Source: JBEVOS01 sp964564595 (GTDB taxonomy: Bacteria; Pseudomonadota; Alphaproteobacteria; Caulobacterales; Aquidulcibacteraceae). From it: DNA of 8,212 bases. The position numbers were made by a program, and so were the translations under genes. Positions 6,382 to 8,212 of the stretch are shown one piece after another (the stretch's first letter is position 1; the number at the start of each line of letters is the position of its first letter). The notes beneath the pieces were generated by a model. It was not told where the DNA came from, searched no databases, and saw nothing but the letters and a program-made list of their open reading frames with translations. Location: assembly GCA_964564595.1 (NCBI GenBank), contig CAZMCA010000158.1, forward strand, positions 1-8,212, given 5' to 3'.

Positions 6382-7692
6382 ATGCGCTGGGCGTGGGTTG
6401 CGGCACCTGTGTTTGGTCTTGCAGCAGGGGTCGGGGCGCTCGCTTGGTCGGCGCAGGATTCCGGCCCGCGCGGCGATGTCTACCGTCAGCTCGAATTGTT
6501 CGCCGACGTGCTCGCCCGCGTCGAAAGCGATTACGTCACCGAGATCGATGAACAGCACGTCATGGAAGCGGCGATCCAGGGCATGCTCGGCTCGCTCGAC
6601 CCGCATTCCTCCTACATGAACGCCGAAGATTTCCGCGACATGCAGGTGCAGACGCGCGGCGAATATGGCGGCCTCGGCATCGAAGTGACGATGGAGGACG
6701 GGGTCGTCCGCGTCGTCTCGCCGATCGATGAAACGCCCGCCAGCCGCGCCGGCATCCAAGCCGGGGACTACCTCACCGCGATCGACGGGCAGAGCATCGT
6801 CGGCCTCACGCTCAACGAAGCCGTCAGCCAGATGCGCGGCGAAGTCGGCACCACGATCGAAGTCACGGTCGCCCGCGAAGGCAGCGAGCCGTTCGACGTT
6901 TCGCTCACGCGCCAGATCATATCCGTCCGCTCGGTCACCTCCCGCATGGAAGGGCCGGATGTCGGCATAATCCGGATCTCGACGTTCAACGAACGCACGG
7001 CCGACCTGCTCGACCAGGCCGTCCGCGACGTGCGCCGCCAGGCCGGCGGGCGCCTCCGGGGCGTGGTCATCGATCTGCGCAACAATCCCGGCGGCCTGCT
7101 CGATCAAGCCATTGAAGTTTCGGATGATTTCCTTGATGGCGGCGAGGTCGTCTCGACCCGCGGCCGCAACCCCGAAGACGTCCAGCGCTACAACGCCCGC
7201 CGCGGCGACGTGCTGGAGGGCGTTCCGATCGTGGTGCTGATCAACGGCGGCTCGGCGTCGGCGTCCGAAATCGTCGCCGGCGCCCTGCAGGACCGGAACC
7301 GTGCGCTCGTCGTCGGCACCACGTCCTTCGGTAAGGGCTCGGTCCAGACGGTCATCCCGCTGCAAGGCGGCCGTGACGGCGCGCTCCGGCTCACCACCGC
7401 CCGGTATTACACGCCGGCCGGCCGCTCCATCCAAGGCGCCGGCATCGAGCCGGACATGGAAGTGGCCCAGCGCCGCGTCGATCCCGAGCGGCTCCGCCGC
7501 CTCGGCATTAGCGAGGCCGATTTGCCCCGTGCGCTCGAAAACGACGGCGGCGCCCAGCGCCGCGGCCCCCACGTCCCGGCCGACCAGCCGCCGGAAAACT
7601 GGGACGCCGCCCAGGATTACCAGATGAGCCGGGCGCTCGAATTCCTGCGCCAAGGCCTCGTCGCTGAGCGGCTCCGCTCCCGCGCCGGCTAG
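6382..7692 (+). CDS. ctpA: C-terminal processing protease CtpA (peptidase S41 with PDZ domain)
   Basis: A 436-residue periplasmic serine protease. Residues 1-24 form a signal or anchor segment (MRWAWVAAPVFGLAAG...) with a possible WSA^Q cleavage site after residue 24. A short N-terminal helical region is followed by GEYGGLGIEV and a PDZ domain (about 93-175), then the S41 catalytic core with VVIDLRNNPGGLLDQAI (228-244). By family spacing the Ser-Lys-Gln catalytic set is Ser293 (in GGSASASEIVAG), Lys318 (in SFGKGSVQ) and Gln322. Members recognise C-termini of periplasmic proteins; in several bacteria they degrade peptidoglycan hydrolases or their regulators. That fits the upstream amidase activator, but the link is inference here. 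The ATG at 6382 has GGGAG seven bases upstream, and no other start is in frame nearby. The 91-base gap from envC contains TATACG (6345-6350) without a convincing -35 element. Codon choice differs from neighbours (GCC and GGC preferred over GCG and CGC). Confidence 0.95.
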   Translation: MRWAWVAAPVFGLAAGVGALAWSAQDSGPRGDVYRQLELFADVLARVESDYVTEIDEQHVMEAAIQGMLGSLDPHSSYMNAEDFRDMQVQTRGEYGGLGIEVTMEDGVVRVVSPIDETPASRAGIQAGDYLTAIDGQSIVGLTLNEAVSQMRGEVGTTIEVTVAREGSEPFDVSLTRQIISVRSVTSRMEGPDVGIIRISTFNERTADLLDQAVRDVRRQAGGRLRGVVIDLRNNPGGLLDQAIEVSDDFLDGGEVVSTRGRNPEDVQRYNARRGDVLEGVPIVVLINGGSASASEIVAGALQDRNRALVVGTTSFGKGSVQTVIPLQGGRDGALRLTTARYYTPAGRSIQGAGIEPDMEVAQRRVDPERLRRLGISEADLPRALENDGGAQRRGPHVPADQPPENWDAAQDYQMSRALEFLRQGLVAERLRSRAG

Positions 7693-7715
7693 CGCTAAAA
7701 GTTAACGCGAAACGG

Positions 7716-7741
7716 CAAGCCCCGGCCCAAGCCGGGGCTTG
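7716..7741 (+). terminator. Terminator-like hairpin after ctpA
   Basis: Bases 7716-7726 (CAAGCCCCGGC) and 7731-7741 (GCCGGGGCTTG) are perfect inverted repeats of 11 bases around a four-base CCAA loop. Outer arms TTAACG (7702-7707) and CGTTAA (7744-7749) could extend the structure with an asymmetric internal loop. It begins 24 bases after the ctpA stop, and the only downstream T-rich stretch is short (TTCGTT). It is therefore a strong hairpin with a weak U-tract: probably the 3' end or stabilising stem of the operon transcript, possibly an incomplete intrinsic terminator. Confidence 0.75.
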
Positions 7742-7797
7742 TTCGTTAAGGATTTCCTGGCGGCCTAGGGCGTCCGCGTAAGGTGACGCCGCAGGCG

Positions 7798-7825
7798 GAT
7801 TCAGCCATTGTTTGCAACGTGATTC
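7798..7825. promoter_or_regulatory. Pair of GANTC (CcrM-type) sites at a gene start
   Basis: GATTC occurs at 7798-7802 and again at 7821-7825, 23 bases apart, immediately before and across the presumed start of the last gene. GANTC is the methylation target of the cell-cycle methyltransferase CcrM in alphaproteobacteria. Methylation state can affect promoters when sites lie close to the transcription start. A regulatory role here is only a possibility; no promoter was recognised with confidence between the hairpin and the gene. Confidence 0.25.
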
Positions 7826-8212
7826 GCCGTCTCCTACGCCGCGAAACTCGACCCAAATCGCCGACGGCCGCGCGGTCATCCTCCAAGGGGCTGCGCCTGC
7901 CGGCGATCCCGCATCCTATTCTGGCGGGCGTGGCGGCGGTTGTGCTGGGCGGCGCGGCCTTCGGGGCCATCCAAGTGTTCGGCGATCCGAGCGCGGCAGG
8001 GCCCCGCCGTATCGTCTCGCTCTCGCCCGGCCCGGCCCACGCCGACGCCGCGCCCCACGTCTCGTTCTCGGACGTCGCCGTCGATCCCGGCGGCGAACTC
8101 GATCCCATGTTCGCGATGACGCCGCTGGATGAGCTGCCCAGCGCCAATTCCCCGGCGGACGCCACGGGAGAGGGAGAGCTGCGCGTCGCGGTGGTCGAAA
8201 CACCCGGCGGCT
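7819..8212 (+). CDS. Membrane-anchored protein, probable divergent polysaccharide deacetylase, 3' end outside the window
   Basis: The frame is open from GTG 7819 to the window edge, giving 131 residues. The N-terminus is strongly basic (MIRRLLRRETRPKS), then one hydrophobic segment at about 33-54 (PILAGVAAVVLGGAAFGAIQ) predicts a single membrane anchor with the rest in the periplasm. A Pro/Ala/Asp-rich linker follows, and the last visible residues (GEGELRVAVVETPGG) may be the first part of a folded domain. No catalytic motif lies inside the window. The deacetylase call rests on position: this family commonly follows ctpA in alphaproteobacteria, and its members have a similar anchor and linker. 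An alternative GTG at 7783 would add 12 residues; neither start has a clear ribosome binding site. The hairpin upstream suggests a separate transcript. Existence of the gene is likely; the function is tentative. Confidence 0.7.
   Translation, partial: MIRRLLRRETRPKSPTAARSSSKGLRLPAIPHPILAGVAAVVLGGAAFGAIQVFGDPSAAGPRRIVSLSPGPAHADAAPHVSFSDVAVDPGGELDPMFAMTPLDELPSANSPADATGEGELRVAVVETPGG

Noticed and set aside
6301..7653. A 450-codon open frame on the minus strand spanning almost all of ctpA
   Set aside because: Its translation is rich in Asp, Ala, Arg and His repeats with no recognisable domain, and it is fully antisense to a well-conserved S41 protease. Long antisense frames are a normal by-product of high GC coding sequence.
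7812..8132. A 106-codon open frame in another frame after ctpA
   Set aside because: Its translation is arginine- and glycine-rich shadow sequence. The overlapping frame from GTG 7819 gives a basic N-terminus, a clean membrane segment and a periplasmic linker, and stays open to the window edge.

Overview
The window looks like a chromosomal housekeeping segment from a GC-rich alphaproteobacterium. The best guess is Caulobacterales or a close relative. The reasons are the gene order proB, proA, nadD, rsfS, rlmH, an envC-type amidase activator and ctpA followed by a membrane-anchored protein; the protein sequences; and the scarcity of the CcrM-type methylation sequence GANTC (eight sites found by eye in 8.2 kb). 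The genus is not determined. All credible genes lie on the + strand.

Layout. Positions 1-904 hold the 3' four-fifths of proB (glutamate 5-kinase with a PUA domain). A small VOC/PhnB-like gene follows at 966-1424. Next is proA (about 1473-2750), which shares one base with nadD (2750-3331). nadD in turn overlaps a crotonase-family gene by four bases (3328-4116). After about 70 bases comes rsfS (ribosomal silencing factor). Its conserved domain is intact, but no ATG, GTG or TTG lies in frame upstream of it; a CTG at 4188 with a good ribosome binding site is the best start. rlmH (4599-5069), an EnvC-like degenerate LytM protein (5130-6290) and the C-terminal processing protease ctpA (6382-7692) complete the run. 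A perfect 11-bp hairpin at 7716-7741 marks its likely end. A membrane-anchored protein (7819 to the window edge) begins after it; by position it is probably a divergent polysaccharide deacetylase.

How the genes fit together. ProB and ProA catalyse the first two steps of proline synthesis. NadD makes the NAD dinucleotide. RsfS and RlmH act on the large ribosomal subunit. The EnvC-like protein and CtpA act in the cell envelope on peptidoglycan hydrolysis and periplasmic proteolysis. The VOC and crotonase genes are the accessory members that interrupt the usual proB-proA and nadD-rsfS neighbours.

I see no mobile element, CRISPR array, tRNA, rRNA or defence system. The most unusual observation is the non-canonical start of rsfS. 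Compositional outliers (the VOC gene and ctpA) and the altered crotonase active site come next. No intergenic stretch exceeds about 130 bases.
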